Positions 63,350 to 64,000 of a stretch of DNA of 64,000 bases are shown piece after piece (position 1 is the first letter of the stretch; each line of letters begins with the position of its first letter). The position numbers were made by a program, and so were the translations under genes. Below the pieces are notes generated by a model that was not told the DNA's origin, made no database searches, and worked only from the letters and a program-made list of their open reading frames with translations. Origin of the DNA: Maribacter algicola (GTDB lineage Bacteria; Bacteroidota; Bacteroidia; Flavobacteriales; Flavobacteriaceae); NCBI RefSeq assembly GCF_003933245.1, contig NZ_QUSX01000001.1:434001-498000 (forward strand), written 5' to 3'.

Positions 63350-63782
63350 TTCGTTCGTAGATAAAACGTATGAATCAAAATAATATTTCCCATCTTGGGT
63401 AAATGCCGTATTTAAACTAGGATTGCATTACAAAATGAAACCAATAGGTTACCTTTAACTAAAAAGTATTATCCTTTTAAGACCAAGAATGTGACTAGTC
63501 GAATTCCTTTTAGACATTACCGTTACATTATCAAAAACGAAATGCGTCTTGCGACCAAGAAGAAAGATTTCAAGGCCTGATATATATTCCCATCCGATAC
63601 CAAATTTATAGGGAACAAAGCATTGTAATGAATATTTCTTTATTTAAATCTGGTAGTAGTTGCAATGATTTTGCCTTCCCTATTTCTTTACACCTGTATC
63701 GCTATACAACCAAGTTGGATTCCCTTATTTTTGCACAAGTATTGAAATGAAAAAAAATTAAAAAATAATCAGAAACAACTAT

Positions 63783-63812
63783 TTGCAATTCAACTTTATA
63801 ATTGTACATTTG
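63783..63812 (+). promoter_or_regulatory. promoter of rplM
   Basis: TTG (63783-63785), a 19-base spacer, and TACATTTG (63805-63812), an exact fit to the Bacteroidota consensus. The leader would be about 40 bases and includes a weak CCC/GGG pairing that may be chance. Confidence 0.82.
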
Positions 63813-63859
63813 CAGCCCATTTCACGGGATTGAAAGAATAATAGTTAAAAACAATAGCA

Positions 63860-64000
63860 GTGGATACACTAAGTTATAAAACCATATCCGCCAACAAATC
63901 AACCGTTGTCAAAGAATGGTTGTTGGTAGATGCCGAGGGAGAAACATTGGGTCGTTTGTCTTCAAAAGTGGCTAATTTATTGAGAGGAAAGCATAAACCA
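63860..64000 (+). CDS. rplM: 50S ribosomal protein L13 (partial, N-terminus)
   Basis: The first 47 codons of L13; the gene runs off the right edge. The sequence [26 protein letters not shown] followed by [19 protein letters not shown] is the conserved L13 start. No ATG fits: the start codon is GTG at 63860. In most bacteria rplM is followed by rpsI. Confidence 0.95.
   Translation, partial: MDTLSYKTISANKSTVVKEWLLVDAEGETLGRLSSKVANLLRGKHKP

Larger units (their letters stand above)
63335..63859. other. 525-base intergenic region
   Basis: No gene, repeat or RNA fold that I can support. It holds the -7-like element of the lipocalin-like gene at its left end and the rplM promoter at its right end. 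A short open stretch on the plus strand near 63490-63580 has no start or conserved sequence and I do not call it. Confidence 0.6.

Noticed and set aside
63490..63580. Short open stretch ending in a lysine-rich peptide (MRLATKKKDFKA) before rplM
   Set aside because: Only about 13 codons from its ATG, no promoter, no recognisable family; it could be a decayed fragment but nothing supports it.
63817..63831. CCC-N7-GGG pairing in the rplM leader as a ribosomal protein leader structure
   Set aside because: Three base pairs only; no supporting stem. A covariance search would be needed.
1..64000. Mobile elements, CRISPR arrays, prophage or integrated islands
   Set aside because: No transposase, integrase, direct-repeat array or phage gene was seen; gene order looks like conserved core chromosome.

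Overview
The window is a chromosomal segment of a marine-type member of the Flavobacteriaceae (phylum Bacteroidota), probably close to Maribacter, Zobellia or Muricauda; the genus cannot be fixed from sequence reading alone. The lineage call rests on SprA (type IX secretion and gliding), a stand-alone type IX sorting domain, a DUF4249/TonB-dependent receptor pair, a 7TMR-DISM hybrid two-component regulator, alternative complex III, a GIN-domain protein, and promoters of the Bacteroidota form TTG-N18-20-TAnnTTTG. GC content looks moderate. I see no insertion sequence, prophage, CRISPR array or integron; the window reads as stable core chromosome.

Layout. 1-1.4 kb: two tandem MacB/FtsX-type permeases. 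1.5-6.9 kb: a cytochrome oxidase assembly and small-subunit region (heme O synthase, two subunit III proteins, subunit IV, a cysteine-less SCO-like protein, SCO, DUF420, and a small CxxC protein). 7-8.5 kb: TonB, a VanZ-like protein and GcvH. 8.6-18.8 kb: sprA, ruvA and a malic enzyme/phosphotransacetylase fusion. 18.9-26.6 kb: MFS transporter, queG, a heme-c lipoprotein, a conserved lipoprotein, a hybrid sensor kinase with AraC output, and ruvB. 26.7-29.8 kb: a large acyl-CoA dehydrogenase/oxidase converging on a GIN-domain protein. 29.9-41.6 kb: one long operon for alternative complex III (actABCDEF) followed by oxidase subunits II and I. 41.8-46.8 kb: a SPOR protein and the rimP-nusA-infB operon. 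46.9-48 kb: a small membrane protein, a stand-alone receiver and tRNA-Gln(UUG). 48-58.5 kb: a GT117-type membrane protein, a thioredoxin-like protein, a metallophosphoesterase, cutC, a glycosylasparaginase, polA and an unknown gene. 58.7-63.3 kb: the type IX mini-protein, the receptor/DUF4249 pair and a lipocalin-like lipoprotein. 63.9 kb to the end: the start of rplM.

How the genes work together. Alternative complex III oxidises menaquinol and passes electrons through its heme-c subunits to the oxidase. Subunits I and II are in the same operon as the complex, but subunits III and IV, the heme synthase and the copper-delivery factors lie about 23 kb away. sprA provides an outer-membrane exit channel that would be used by proteins such as the type IX mini-protein, and TonB could energise the receptor at 59-61.5 kb. 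The rimP-nusA-infB leader carries a strong promoter followed by a terminator-like hairpin, a plausible autoregulatory attenuator.

I did not find a clearly new multi-gene system. The items most worth checking are the rimP leader hairpin, the helix-hairpin-helix tail on ActC, the helical N-terminal extension of the acyl-CoA dehydrogenase, the cysteine-less SCO-like and thioredoxin-like proteins, the type IX mini-protein, and the sensor kinase/conserved lipoprotein/cytochrome c cluster.
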